Below, one piece after another: positions 33,480-42,602 of a stretch of DNA of 64,000 nt. The stretch covers positions 1 to 64,000 of the forward strand of contig JAHBVJ010000033.1 of NCBI GenBank assembly GCA_019637615.1. Direction: 5' to 3'. A program made the position numbers and the translations under genes. The first letter of the stretch is position 1; every line of letters begins with the position of its first letter. The notes beneath the pieces were generated by a model, which made no database searches, was not told the DNA's origin, and was given only the letters and a program-made list of their open reading frames with translations. The stretch comes from Anaerolineae bacterium. GTDB taxonomy: Bacteria; Chloroflexota; Anaerolineae; Aggregatilineales; UBA2796.

Positions 33480-34982
33480 ATGGTTTCATCGCGCACACCC
33501 ACTACAACCGCACCCGCCGACAAAACGGGCTTTATCGAAATCCGTGATCTCGTCAAAACCTATAAGACTCCGGCGGGCGACTTTACCGCGCTCAAAGGCT
33601 TGAATGCCGAAGTGGGACGCGGCGAATTTATCGCGGTGATCGGCAAATCTGGCAGCGGAAAATCCACCTTCATCAATATGATCACTGGCATCGACCGTCC
33701 GACTTCCGGCGAAGTGTGGATCGGCGGGACGGCAGTGCATACGCTCAACGAAACACAAATGGCGAAGTGGCGCGGGCGGAATCTGGGCATCGTGTTCCAG
33801 TTCTTTCAACTATTGCCGACGTTGACGCTGCTCGAAAATGTGATTCTGGCGATGGAATTGAACCATCAACTGGACAAGAAAAAACGGCGTGAACGGGCGA
33901 TGCACCTGCTCGAACTGGTGGAGATGGAGGCACAGGCCAACAAACTGCCCTCGGCGGTATCGGGCGGGCAGCAGCAGCGCGTGGCGATTGCGCGGGCGCT
34001 GGCGAACGATCCACCCTTGATCGTGGCGGATGAACCGACGGGCAGCCTCGATTCGAAAACGGCGGACAAGATATTTTTGCTATTCGAAAAGCTGGTAGCG
34101 GATGGTAAAACCATCCTCGTGGTGACGCACGATAACAATCAGGTCAAGCGTGCCAACCGCACCATCGTGATTTCGGACGGCGAGATCGTGAACGAATATC
34201 TTGTGCAAGCACTGGCTGCGCTCAGTCAAGATCAACTGGTGGAAGTCAAGCGCAAGGTCAAGCCGATGGTGTATCCATCTGGCAGCGACATCGTCCGGCA
34301 GGGCGAAGTCGGTGACAAATTCTACATCATCACACAAGGGCACGCGGATGTGTTCATCAGTCAGGCGGATGGTAGTCAGGTGCTGGTCAACCAGCTTGCA
34401 CCGGGGCAGTACTTCGGTGAAATGGCGATGATGGGCAACGGACTGCGTACGGCGACAGTGCGCGCCTCGCTCGACTCGGAAGTAGAGGTGGTGGCACTGG
34501 ACGCACACAACTTCAATACGCTGATCACCGAGTCACGCACGCTGCATGATGAACTCGCGCGCCTGATCGAGCAGCGGCGGACATTGGAGCGCATTCAGGT
34601 GATGTCCACCATCCCAGAGAAGCGACTGCTGGCGCTGGCGGAACGACTGCATACGGAGACGTACTCACCGGGCGCGACGATCATCCGGCAAGGGACGCTC
34701 GGAGAAGATTTCTTCATCATTCTTGAAGGCACGGCGGATATATTCCGCGAACAGCCCGATGGCACCGAAAAATTGCTGAATCAACTGCGTCGGGGGCAGT
34801 ATTTTGGAGAATTAGCACTGCTCGGCAATAAACGTCGCTCGGCTACTGTCCGCGCCAGTACCACTGAGCCGATTAAGGTGCTGGCGTTGAGCAAATTGCA
34901 GTTCGAGACGCTGGTGAATACCTCCGATACCTTCCGACAATATCTGGCTGAAGTACAGCGCAACCGCGAACAAGGCACCTGA
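33480..34982 (+). CDS. ABC transporter ATPase fused to two cyclic-nucleotide-binding domains
   Basis: 500 residues. Residues 18-240 form a LolD/MacB-type ABC ATPase: Walker A GKSGSGKS at 55-62, signature SGGQQQR at 161-167, Walker B with Asp184-Glu185, and a VVTHDNNQ switch His. After a linker come two cNMP-binding (CAP_ED) domains, about 255-365 and 375-495. Each keeps the phosphate-binding cassette: FGEMAMMGN..RTATVRA and FGELALLGN..RSATVRA, with the Glu and Arg that contact cAMP/cGMP in known proteins. The next gene encodes the matching FtsX-type permease three bases on. The design suggests an exporter or lipoprotein/peptide mover whose ATPase is tuned by a cyclic nucleotide. Start ATG 33480 with AAGGA ten bases ahead; TTG at 33453 is less likely. 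Confidence 0.9.
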   Translation: MVSSRTPTTTAPADKTGFIEIRDLVKTYKTPAGDFTALKGLNAEVGRGEFIAVIGKSGSGKSTFINMITGIDRPTSGEVWIGGTAVHTLNETQMAKWRGRNLGIVFQFFQLLPTLTLLENVILAMELNHQLDKKKRRERAMHLLELVEMEAQANKLPSAVSGGQQQRVAIARALANDPPLIVADEPTGSLDSKTADKIFLLFEKLVADGKTILVVTHDNNQVKRANRTIVISDGEIVNEYLVQALAALSQDQLVEVKRKVKPMVYPSGSDIVRQGEVGDKFYIITQGHADVFISQADGSQVLVNQLAPGQYFGEMAMMGNGLRTATVRASLDSEVEVVALDAHNFNTLITESRTLHDELARLIEQRRTLERIQVMSTIPEKRLLALAERLHTETYSPGATIIRQGTLGEDFFIILEGTADIFREQPDGTEKLLNQLRRGQYFGELALLGNKRRSATVRASTTEPIKVLALSKLQFETLVNTSDTFRQYLAEVQRNREQGT

Positions 34983-34984
34983 GC

Positions 34985-37423
34985 ATGATGAACATACGCC
35001 GGACGAAGATACTGCGCGATTTGTGGATGAACAAAGCCCGCACCTTGTTGGTCGTTTTGTCAATCGCGGTGGGGGTGGCGGCGTTCGGGTTAATGGTTAC
35101 CGGACGGATCGTGTTGGAGAGAAACCTGACGGACGAGTATGCCGCGACTAATCCAGCGCAATCGATCCTCACGACGGCGGGCTTTGGAGACGACTTACTC
35201 GATAAGGTGAAAGCGCTGCCCGATGTACAGGCCGCCGAGGGACGCCATGTGATGCAGGCCCGCTTCCAGCAAGACGAGTCCCACTGGCTGACGATGGACA
35301 TCTTGGGCGTCCCCGCTTTCGATCAGATGGCGATCAACCGCGTCAAGCAGCAGGCGGGCGGTACTTTCCCGCCGCCAACCGGGCATATCGTGCTGGAACG
35401 CAGCATCAGACAGCTGGTGAAGGTCGAAATCGGGCAGACCATTCGCGTCCAGACGCTGGCGGGCACAACGCATGATCTGATCGTCGCGGGCTTCGTGGAC
35501 GATCTGGCGCGCCAGCCGACCAACATCAGCCTGATCGTTTATGGTTACGCCACACTGCCTACACTGGCAACTCTGGCTGAGCCGACCACGTTCAATCAAT
35601 TGTACGTCACGGTCAAGGATGCAGGTGCTGATCGCCAAGCCATCGAGCAGAAGGTGACACGCGTCGTGGCAGCAGTCGAGGATGCGGGCACTGCCGTCTA
35701 CAGCGCCCCTGTCCCGCCGCCACAAAAACAGGTGATGGCAGACAGCATGAGTTCGGTGCTGTTGATTCTGGGCGCGTTGGGAGTTTTGACGCTGGCTCTG
35801 AGCGGTTTCTTGATCATCAACATCATGTCGGCGTTGATCGCGCAGCAAATCCCCCAGATCGGCATCTTGAAATCGTTGGGCAGTCCTAGCGCGCAGTTAG
35901 CGTGGCTGTATATCGAACTGGTCTTGTGGTTCGGCGTGATCGGGTTGGTGTTGGCAGTGCCGATGGGACTGTTCGGGGCGTACTTTCTGGCGCAAGGCAT
36001 TTCGGAAGCAATGAACTTCGACGTGACGCAGTTCAACTTGCCCGCGCAAACGGTAGGGCTGCAAATCTTCGGCGCAATCGTCGTGCCCTTGCTGGCGGCG
36101 GCGATCCCGATCTTTACTGGCGCACGGCTCACCGTGCGCGAGGCGATCACCCAATCGGGTGCAGCCAGCAGTGACGGCTCCACCAGCCTACTAAGCCGCG
36201 CACTGAGTGGGTTTGGCGAACTCTCCCAACTTACGCGTGTTTCGATTGGCAATACCTTCCGGCGTAAAGGTCGCCTGATCCTCACGCTGATCGCCTTGAG
36301 CTTGGCGGGCGCGATGTTCATCGCCTTGCTCGGCATCCGCGAGTCGATGCGTGCGGCGGTAACGGATATTCAGAGCAGCTTGAATTATGATGTGTCACTG
36401 ACGTTCGCGCAGCCATATCCGCTGGATCAGGTTCAGCAGCGTGCGGCGACGGTGACAGGCGTGGTCAGCAGCGAAGGATGGGGATTAGCGGACGGACGGC
36501 GTTTATACGACGATGGACACCTGAGCAGCAGCATCAGTCTGATCGCGGTGCTGCCCGATTCGGACATGACCAAGCCAACGGTGACACAGGGCCGCTGGCT
36601 GTCCGCCGGGGATAGCTATGCCCTGTTCGTGAACGCGGACATGATGGAACTAGCGCCGGATATGGCGTTGGGGAAACAGATCACGCTGCGGATCGGGGAA
36701 AACGAGCACACGTGGACGATCATCGGTGTCAGTGCGCGGTCATTCACCCCGATCGCGTATATCCCGTATGCCACGTTCGAAGAAGTGACCGGGCTGAAAC
36801 AGATGGCAAGTACACTGGTAATACGCACCACCAACGGGACACCAGAGACACAGGCGGCGGCAGAAAGCGCCTTGCTGGATGCGTTCAGCAACTTCGAAGT
36901 TGACCAGCACGTGACAGTGCAAGGCACCGCGCAAACGGTCAAATTGCCCGTCCAGATCACGCGATCCAGCACGACCACCGCCCTCAAAACGGCGTCGGCG
37001 TCGAGTCTGGATATTCTGATCGTGCTACTGCTGGTAATGGTGGTGTTGATCGCGGTCGTAGGTGGGCTTGGCCTCGCCATCACCATGAGCCTGAATGTGC
37101 TGGAGCGCACCCGCGAGATCGGCATTTTGCGGTCACTCGGCGCGACTAATGATGTTATCCGGCGCATGGTCATCGTTGAGGGGTTGGTCATCGGCGTGAT
37201 CAGTTGGGTGATCGGCGCGGTGATGTCGGTGGGGTTGGGGATGTGGTTGGGGCGGGCATTGGGGATTTCGCTGCTGGCGCGCCCGCTTGACTATCTTTTT
37301 TCCGTGCCCGCCTTCGTAGGGTGGTTGGTGCTGATTAGTGTGATCGCCGTCGTCGCCAGCTTAATTCCGGCGCAAAACGCGGCTCGACTCACGATTCGGG
37401 ATACGCTGGCCTATATCGGGTAG
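34985..37423 (+). CDS. FtsX/MacB-type ABC transporter permease, duplicated
   Basis: 812 residues. N-terminal helix (about 16-38) is followed by a large extracytoplasmic domain, three helices around 255-380, a second N-terminal-like helix near 425 (RLILTLIALSLAGAMFIALLG), a second extracytoplasmic domain and three final helices (about 675-805). This is the duplicated FtsX (MacB-PCD plus FtsX) plan, with LNVLERTREIGILRSLGA as the coupling segment that contacts the ATPase and a similar QIPQIGILKSLGS in the first half. Because both halves are in one chain, it may work as a single polypeptide. It pairs with the ABC-cNMP ATPase; cargo unknown, perhaps lipids, lipoproteins or peptides. Confidence 0.9.
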   Translation: MMNIRRTKILRDLWMNKARTLLVVLSIAVGVAAFGLMVTGRIVLERNLTDEYAATNPAQSILTTAGFGDDLLDKVKALPDVQAAEGRHVMQARFQQDESHWLTMDILGVPAFDQMAINRVKQQAGGTFPPPTGHIVLERSIRQLVKVEIGQTIRVQTLAGTTHDLIVAGFVDDLARQPTNISLIVYGYATLPTLATLAEPTTFNQLYVTVKDAGADRQAIEQKVTRVVAAVEDAGTAVYSAPVPPPQKQVMADSMSSVLLILGALGVLTLALSGFLIINIMSALIAQQIPQIGILKSLGSPSAQLAWLYIELVLWFGVIGLVLAVPMGLFGAYFLAQGISEAMNFDVTQFNLPAQTVGLQIFGAIVVPLLAAAIPIFTGARLTVREAITQSGAASSDGSTSLLSRALSGFGELSQLTRVSIGNTFRRKGRLILTLIALSLAGAMFIALLGIRESMRAAVTDIQSSLNYDVSLTFAQPYPLDQVQQRAATVTGVVSSEGWGLADGRRLYDDGHLSSSISLIAVLPDSDMTKPTVTQGRWLSAGDSYALFVNADMMELAPDMALGKQITLRIGENEHTWTIIGVSARSFTPIAYIPYATFEEVTGLKQMASTLVIRTTNGTPETQAAAESALLDAFSNFEVDQHVTVQGTAQTVKLPVQITRSSTTTALKTASASSLDILIVLLLVMVVLIAVVGGLGLAITMSLNVLERTREIGILRSLGATNDVIRRMVIVEGLVIGVISWVIGAVMSVGLGMWLGRALGISLLARPLDYLFSVPAFVGWLVLISVIAVVASLIPAQNAARLTIRDTLAYIG

Positions 37424-37449
37424 GACACTCAAGCGATGAGAGGGGAGCG

Positions 37450-38073
37450 ATGGCAAGATTCAAGCGGCGTCGGCTGTGGATTGTAGTCGGGGCGTTGATC
37501 GTGGTGATGGTATTGGTGAGTACGGCACTGCTTATGCTGCGTCCGTCCATCAGTGCGAGCAGCGGGGGCGCGACCGCCACGCCTACCTTGATCGCGAGTT
37601 TATGTACATCGGGGGCAACAGCGGCACCTTTCTCGGCGGCGGAAGGTTCCAGCGCGGCCTTCCCATGTTCCCCGACGCGTAGCGTGCTGACAGTTCCAAC
37701 GCCGTTAGGGACGATCCAGACGATCTATTACGTCGCGGAGTTGGATGGCAAACGCTATGAAATGATGATCGCGGATTACGGCAAGGTCTTTAGCGGCGGG
37801 TTGACGGGAATCCTGCGCAGCATTGTGCTGGATCGCACTAAAGCATCCACGATGGAAGAATATTTGATGACAGAACGTGCCAGCGAAGCCAGCACACTCA
37901 ATGAGGTATCTGGTCAACTGATCAGCGCCGACAATGGCACACGCGCTGCACGCATCAAGCTGTACGCAGTCGGCAAGAAGCTGTATCGTGTCGCGGTTGC
38001 CGCCCCGCTAGCGGATATAGAGTCCGCGCCCTTACGCGCCTTTCTCGACTCCTTCAACATCCCGAATGAGTGA
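37450..38073 (+). CDS. Small membrane-anchored hypothetical protein
   Basis: 207 residues. A basic start (ARFKRRRLW) leads into one membrane helix (about 9-30), then a Ser/Ala/Thr-rich linker and an extracytoplasmic domain of about 150 residues with two cysteines near residues 55 and 75 that might pair. No family recognised. It follows the FtsX-type permease by 26 bp with GGGGAG ahead of the ATG, so it is probably a third part of the exporter, perhaps an accessory or adaptor outside the membrane. Confidence 0.7.
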   Translation: MARFKRRRLWIVVGALIVVMVLVSTALLMLRPSISASSGGATATPTLIASLCTSGATAAPFSAAEGSSAAFPCSPTRSVLTVPTPLGTIQTIYYVAELDGKRYEMMIADYGKVFSGGLTGILRSIVLDRTKASTMEEYLMTERASEASTLNEVSGQLISADNGTRAARIKLYAVGKKLYRVAVAAPLADIESAPLRAFLDSFNIPNE

Positions 38074-38115
38074 TGAGAATCCGCGTGTTCGGTGCCGGTT
38101 AGCACGCTAAACTTG

Positions 38116-39189
38116 ATGAGCAACTTTGTTAGCACTTATCACGCAGGGGAAACCGACTTGACCAACAACGACTCTCACACTAACCACGCGTTGAACGTCG
38201 GCGTCGTGGATATGCATTACGACCTGATGATGGATCTCTACCAGAAGCGTGACCGTAAAGGCGTGTTAGTGGACGATTATCTGGCGGACTTCACCACTGG
38301 CGGGATCGGGGTGGTCGCCGCCGCCATCTACCTCGAAGACAAATATCTGCCAGAGATGGGGCTGCGGGTGGCGCTCGACCAGATCGCGCTGCTCTACGAC
38401 GAAGTAGCGCGTTCCTCGCACTTCGCGATCTGCCGGACGTATGCGGAAATCGAGGCGGCGCGGCAAGCGGGCAAGATCGCGCTGCTGATCACGATGGAGG
38501 GCATCGAGCCGCTCGGCAGCGACATCCATCTGTTGCGCGTATTTTACGAATTGGGGCTGCGTGTCGTCGGCCTGACGCATGTCCGGCGTAATGCGGCGGG
38601 CGATGGTGGCGTGTTCGCGCCGGATGGATCGTCACCGCAGGGCTTGACGCGCTTCGGGCGGGAATTGATCGCCGCGTGCGAAGCGCTCGGCATTATCATC
38701 GATCTGGCGCATATCAATCCGGCGGGTTTCAACGACATCCTCGCCGCCACCACCAAACCCGTGATCGTATCGCATTCCAACGCCCGTCATTTCTATGACA
38801 TTGAGCGCAATATCAGCGACGAACAGATCCGCCTGATCGGGCAGCGTGGCGGCGTGATCGGGGTGAACGCGACCTTGGTCAGCCCGACCGCCGCCGACTC
38901 ACACATGGATCGTTATGTCGATCACATCGACTACATTGCTGAACTGATCGGGATTGACGGCGTCGGGATCGGATTCGACTTCTTCGAGACGATCCATTAT
39001 GCCATGTCGCGGGAAGATCAGGAGAAACTCGCGGCAGCGCTGACGACGGTGTATTTTGTTCCAGAGTTGACGAACCATGCACATGCGCCGAACGTGACCG
39101 CCAAATTAACCGAACGCGGTTTCAGCGCCGATGACATTGCCAAGATAATGTACGGCAATTGGATGCGTATATTCCGTCAGATGTTGTGA
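38116..39189 (+). CDS. Membrane dipeptidase-like protein (peptidase M19)
   Basis: About 357 residues. Metal-binding marks are in the expected order: VVDMHYDLM (DxHxD), Glu in ITMEGIEPLG, His in IDLAHINPAGF and VSHSNAR, then GIGFDFFE near the C-terminus. M19 enzymes cleave dipeptides, including some with D-residues, using two zinc ions. No signal peptide, so cytoplasmic. The start is uncertain: ATG 38116 is used here, GTG 38092 would add eight residues, and TTG 38158, which has AGGGG ahead, would remove fourteen. Confidence 0.85.
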   Translation: MSNFVSTYHAGETDLTNNDSHTNHALNVGVVDMHYDLMMDLYQKRDRKGVLVDDYLADFTTGGIGVVAAAIYLEDKYLPEMGLRVALDQIALLYDEVARSSHFAICRTYAEIEAARQAGKIALLITMEGIEPLGSDIHLLRVFYELGLRVVGLTHVRRNAAGDGGVFAPDGSSPQGLTRFGRELIAACEALGIIIDLAHINPAGFNDILAATTKPVIVSHSNARHFYDIERNISDEQIRLIGQRGGVIGVNATLVSPTAADSHMDRYVDHIDYIAELIGIDGVGIGFDFFETIHYAMSREDQEKLAAALTTVYFVPELTNHAHAPNVTAKLTERGFSADDIAKIMYGNWMRIFRQML

Positions 39190-39377
39190 GCAGGCTATCC
39201 TGAGGCTGAAAACAATCGAGGACACGCATGAATGACGGCGTATCCTCGATTCGATTTGCTGATTATGTAGCCAGCATTACTTGTTGATGGTTTGCAAAAG
39301 GCGACAATACTACATCCCCAATCGCTGCCCGTATTTCTGGACTTATAGTATTTGGTTGCCTTTTGCCCCTCGCCGCC

Positions 39378-40880
39378 TCATCGGATTTGCATATGGCTTG
39401 GGGCGGTGCTAGGGTTTGGACGGCGCATCGTACTTGGCCTTGGACTGCCGCCTCCATTTCCGTTTGTATTATTGGGGGCGTTGCCATTCACGACAGCGGG
39501 ATTCAACGCGCCGGTTCGCCCTTTGCCCACCATCACAACGGTGATGCGCGTGCCGTATCCGATGCGGCTGTCGATGGACAACTTGCCGCCGATGGCCTGC
39601 GCGCGTTCGCGCATGTTAATCATGCCGAGGCTGCCGCGTTCATCGTATTTATTCATTACGGCGCTGACATCAAATCCGACGCCGTTATCTTCGACTTCCG
39701 CCACCGCATACTGATTTTCTTTGAACAAGCGCAAGGTAATCTTGGGAGCCTGTGAATATTTGCGGGCGTTGTTGGCGGCTTCTTCCATGATGTAGAACAA
39801 CATGCCCTGCTGCGACTCGGAGATCATGGCCTCGGCGTCTGGCTGTGTTTCTACAATTACATTGGTGCCGTGTGTATCTTTCATCTTCACGGAAAGCTGA
39901 TTCAAGGCGGCGGTCAAGCCCTGACTTTCCAGCACCAGCGGACGCAGCGTGAACAGCATATGGCGCATCTCTTTGGTAGCGCGGCGGGCGAGTTCTTCGA
40001 CCTTCGCCAGTTCCTCGGCGGACTGCTTGGCGGTGCCTTTGTTTTCCGTCAGGTTGCGCATCACGATCCCGACGCGCATCACCACAGCAGAGATCGTCTG
40101 GGTGGGGCCGTCGTGCAGGTCGCGCGCCAGCTTTTTGCGGGCTTCTTCCTCGACCTCAACCAAGCGCTCTTTTTCACGGCGCAGATTTTCGTACAGCATG
40201 GCGTTTTGCAGCGCCATCGTAGCTTGCGTGGCGATAGCGGCTAACATCTCGATATGTTCGCGGTCAAAGGCATCCGGATACAGGCTGGCATACACCAACA
40301 TGCCGTAGGTCTGATATTCCGCCCGCAGCGGGATTACCAGCACCGACCGCGCGGGTTGCAAGCCCACGAAGTAGCTAAGTTCCGGATCGTTGCGTGCATC
40401 GTCGGTCAACATCGGCTCCGCGCGGTTCAAGGCCAACGCCAACACGCCCGAATTCGCGTGCAGCTTGACAAACGCATCTTGACGCGTCAACCCCCGCGAG
40501 CTAACCACGCGCAGTTCTTCGTTGCGGAATAACATGACCATACCCACCAACGAGTCTTGGCTGGTGGAGGTGACATCTTTCAGCCCTAAGAAGCCCAGAT
40601 CGAGCGCGACTTGCATCACGCGCTGATAGTCAAGTGTTTCGCCCAAAGCAGTTGCCATCTCGTAAACGGCGCGTGCGCTGGTCTTGGTCTCGGAGACGAT
40701 GCTGGCTGTACGCGGCACTGCCTTAACCACACGATCACGTACAATGATCACGAGCAGGGTAGCGATAACCACCAGTCCCAAACCGGCGACCGCCATGCGC
40801 GTATCATTCGCGGTGCCCGTGACCACACCGGCTACAAAGAATGCTGCTCCTGCGAATACGATTGCGATAGTTCGTACCAT
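39378..40880 (-). CDS. GAF-domain sensor histidine kinase (NarX/DesK class)
   Basis: 500 residues. Two N-terminal membrane helices (about 5-22 and 28-48), a GAF domain at roughly 70-225, a HisKA_3 dimerisation helix with the phospho-acceptor His in RKKLARDLHDGPTQ, and a HATPase domain with EEAANNARKYS (N box), VEDNGVGFD (G1) and GSLGMINMRERAQ (G2). The last 45 residues are a low-complexity tail rich in Asn, Gly and Pro. LuxR/NarL-type response regulators are the usual partner, yet none is encoded in this window, so this is an orphan kinase. The signal is probably sensed by the GAF domain in the cytoplasm. Confidence 0.9.
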   Translation of the reverse strand: MVRTIAIVFAGAAFFVAGVVTGTANDTRMAVAGLGLVVIATLLVIIVRDRVVKAVPRTASIVSETKTSARAVYEMATALGETLDYQRVMQVALDLGFLGLKDVTSTSQDSLVGMVMLFRNEELRVVSSRGLTRQDAFVKLHANSGVLALALNRAEPMLTDDARNDPELSYFVGLQPARSVLVIPLRAEYQTYGMLVYASLYPDAFDREHIEMLAAIATQATMALQNAMLYENLRREKERLVEVEEEARKKLARDLHDGPTQTISAVVMRVGIVMRNLTENKGTAKQSAEELAKVEELARRATKEMRHMLFTLRPLVLESQGLTAALNQLSVKMKDTHGTNVIVETQPDAEAMISESQQGMLFYIMEEAANNARKYSQAPKITLRLFKENQYAVAEVEDNGVGFDVSAVMNKYDERGSLGMINMRERAQAIGGKLSIDSRIGYGTRITVVMVGKGRTGALNPAVVNGNAPNNTNGNGGGSPRPSTMRRPNPSTAPSHMQIR

Positions 40881-41047
40881 CGGTTTTGCCCAATTTGCCT
40901 GAACTGGCTACTTTGCCTTACACTACCCTAACAGACTGTAATATGGCTAAATTATGTATTGAACTTGAATTAAGAGTCAATCGGATGTAATAACAAAATC
41001 GATTTTTATTTACCTTTTTGACGAACTTATAGCAGCGACAACTCCTG

Positions 41048-41078
41048 TTGAGTATTGCGATAGTACACATGTTATACT
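41048..41078 (+). promoter_or_regulatory. Possible promoter of the aminotransferase gene
   Basis: TTGAGT at 41048-41053 and TATACT at 41073-41078 with a long 19-bp spacer. The -10 lies inside the palindrome TATACTCAGTATA (41073-41085), which might be a regulator site. The transcript would begin about 30 bases before ATG 41117. Confidence 0.4.
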
Positions 41079-41116
41079 CAGTATAGCAAATGCATCGAGA
41101 CTAGGACACTATCAGA

Positions 41117-42265
41117 ATGCCCACACCGCTACCTGTAGACACCCTGCGCGAACGGTTTCCCATCTTCAAGAGCCAAGTGTACATTAACAGTTGTTCACAA
41201 GGCGCGCTCTCGGTTGATGTACGTCGTGCCTATGACGACTATCTCTGTGATTGGGACGAACGCGGTGCGCCGTGGGAATACTGGGTAGAGATGCTAGAGA
41301 AAGTCCGCACAGCCATCGCGGAATTGATCAACGCCAGTCCCGACGAAATCGCGATCACGACCTCCGTTTCTCAAGCGGTCAGTGCGTTAGCTAGTGGCTT
41401 ACGATTTGATAGGCAGCGGCATAAAATCGTTAGCACAATGTATGAATTTCCTACCGTTGGGCAGGTCTGGCACGCCCAAGAGAGTCACGGTGCCAAAGTG
41501 ATCCACGTGCCCGCTGCTGGCAACGTGATCCCGCTGGACTACTTCGACAAAGCGATCGATGATCAGACGCTAGTCGTCTCCCTTTCGCATGTATGCTTCC
41601 GCAACGGTTCCAAAGTCGATGTACCCGCCATCGTCCATATGGCGCATCGGCGGGGCGCGATGGTGCTGCTCGATTCGTATCAGGCGCTCGGCACTATGCC
41701 CATTGACGTTCAGGCACTTGGCGTAGACTTCCACACGGGCGGTGTGCTCAAGTACCTGCTCTCGTCGGCAGGTTTAGCCTACCTGTACGTCCAACGGGAT
41801 CATATCAAAAAGCTGCAACCAACTGCCATAGGTTGGTTCTCGCAAGAGAACATCTTCGCGATGGATCCCACCGCCAACCGGCTGTCGCCTACTGCCCGCC
41901 GCTTCGAATCGGGCACACCACCCATCCCCAACATCTACGCCGCTTTGGCAGGACTCAAGCTGGTCAAACAGATCGGGATCGAGCGCATCGAAACGCACAT
42001 CCGCGACCTGACCGACGCGCTAATCGAAGGCGCGATGCGGGCGGGCTTCAATGTCGTCACGCCGCTCGCACCAAAGAATCGCGGAGCGCTGGTGACGCTC
42101 AAAGCCAAGGATGTGAACCAACTGGTCAAGCAGTTAGCCGCCCACGGGATCATCACCTCCAGCCGCGATAACAACCTGCGCATCTCGCCCCATTTCTATA
42201 ACACGCACGCGGACATCGATGCCGTCTTAGGAGCGCTCAAGAAACATCGCGATTTGCTTGTCTAG
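41117..42265 (+). CDS. Class V aminotransferase-fold PLP enzyme
   Basis: 382 residues of fold-type I. The start PLPVDTLRERFPIF with VYINSCSQG is like cysteine desulfurase and kynureninase relatives. The PLP-stacking and Asp region reads AMVLLDSYQALGTMP, and the PLP lysine is in GGVLKYLL. A late ARRFESGTPP segment resembles the conserved substrate-binding Arg loop. The Cys loop of true cysteine desulfurases is not evident, so a lyase or aminotransferase role is possible. Single gene, with its own probable promoter, divergent from the kinase gene. Confidence 0.82.
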   Translation: MPTPLPVDTLRERFPIFKSQVYINSCSQGALSVDVRRAYDDYLCDWDERGAPWEYWVEMLEKVRTAIAELINASPDEIAITTSVSQAVSALASGLRFDRQRHKIVSTMYEFPTVGQVWHAQESHGAKVIHVPAAGNVIPLDYFDKAIDDQTLVVSLSHVCFRNGSKVDVPAIVHMAHRRGAMVLLDSYQALGTMPIDVQALGVDFHTGGVLKYLLSSAGLAYLYVQRDHIKKLQPTAIGWFSQENIFAMDPTANRLSPTARRFESGTPPIPNIYAALAGLKLVKQIGIERIETHIRDLTDALIEGAMRAGFNVVTPLAPKNRGALVTLKAKDVNQLVKQLAAHGIITSSRDNNLRISPHFYNTHADIDAVLGALKKHRDLLV

Positions 42266-42602
42266 AGCGTTCCCACTAAAAGGAGTGGGGTTTCAGTACA
42301 GCCTGAAGCTTATGAGCATTATAGAAGAGATTAGCCATGACAAGCGCTCAAAATTCAGAAAATGATCATAAAAGATCATTAAAGTTTGGCACTGCTTGGT
42401 TAACATTTACATAAAGATTCAGGTTGTATCGAGGATTTTGACGATCCGTTAGGGACTCGATAACGGATCGGCGGCTGAGGCTATACTACGGCTTCCTGAT
42501 CAAGACTTGAGCTTTTCTCCTCAAAGCCCTTCGCCTGCGGGAGAAGGGTTGGGGTGAGGGCGAATATCAGCGATCAATCTCGTGGATATCCGTATAAGCC
42601 AC
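42266..42602. repeat. Intergenic palindromes between convergent genes
   Basis: No gene is seen. A perfect 10-bp inverted repeat, CGATCCGTTA (42442-42451) and TAACGGATCG (42461-42470), surrounds a 9-nt loop; 12 bp later TATACTAC occurs. A second hairpin, CCCTTC (42527-42532) with GAAGGG (42543-42548), continues into GGGGTGAGGGC, a word common in dispersed bacterial repeats. These may end both converging transcripts. Confidence 0.5.
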
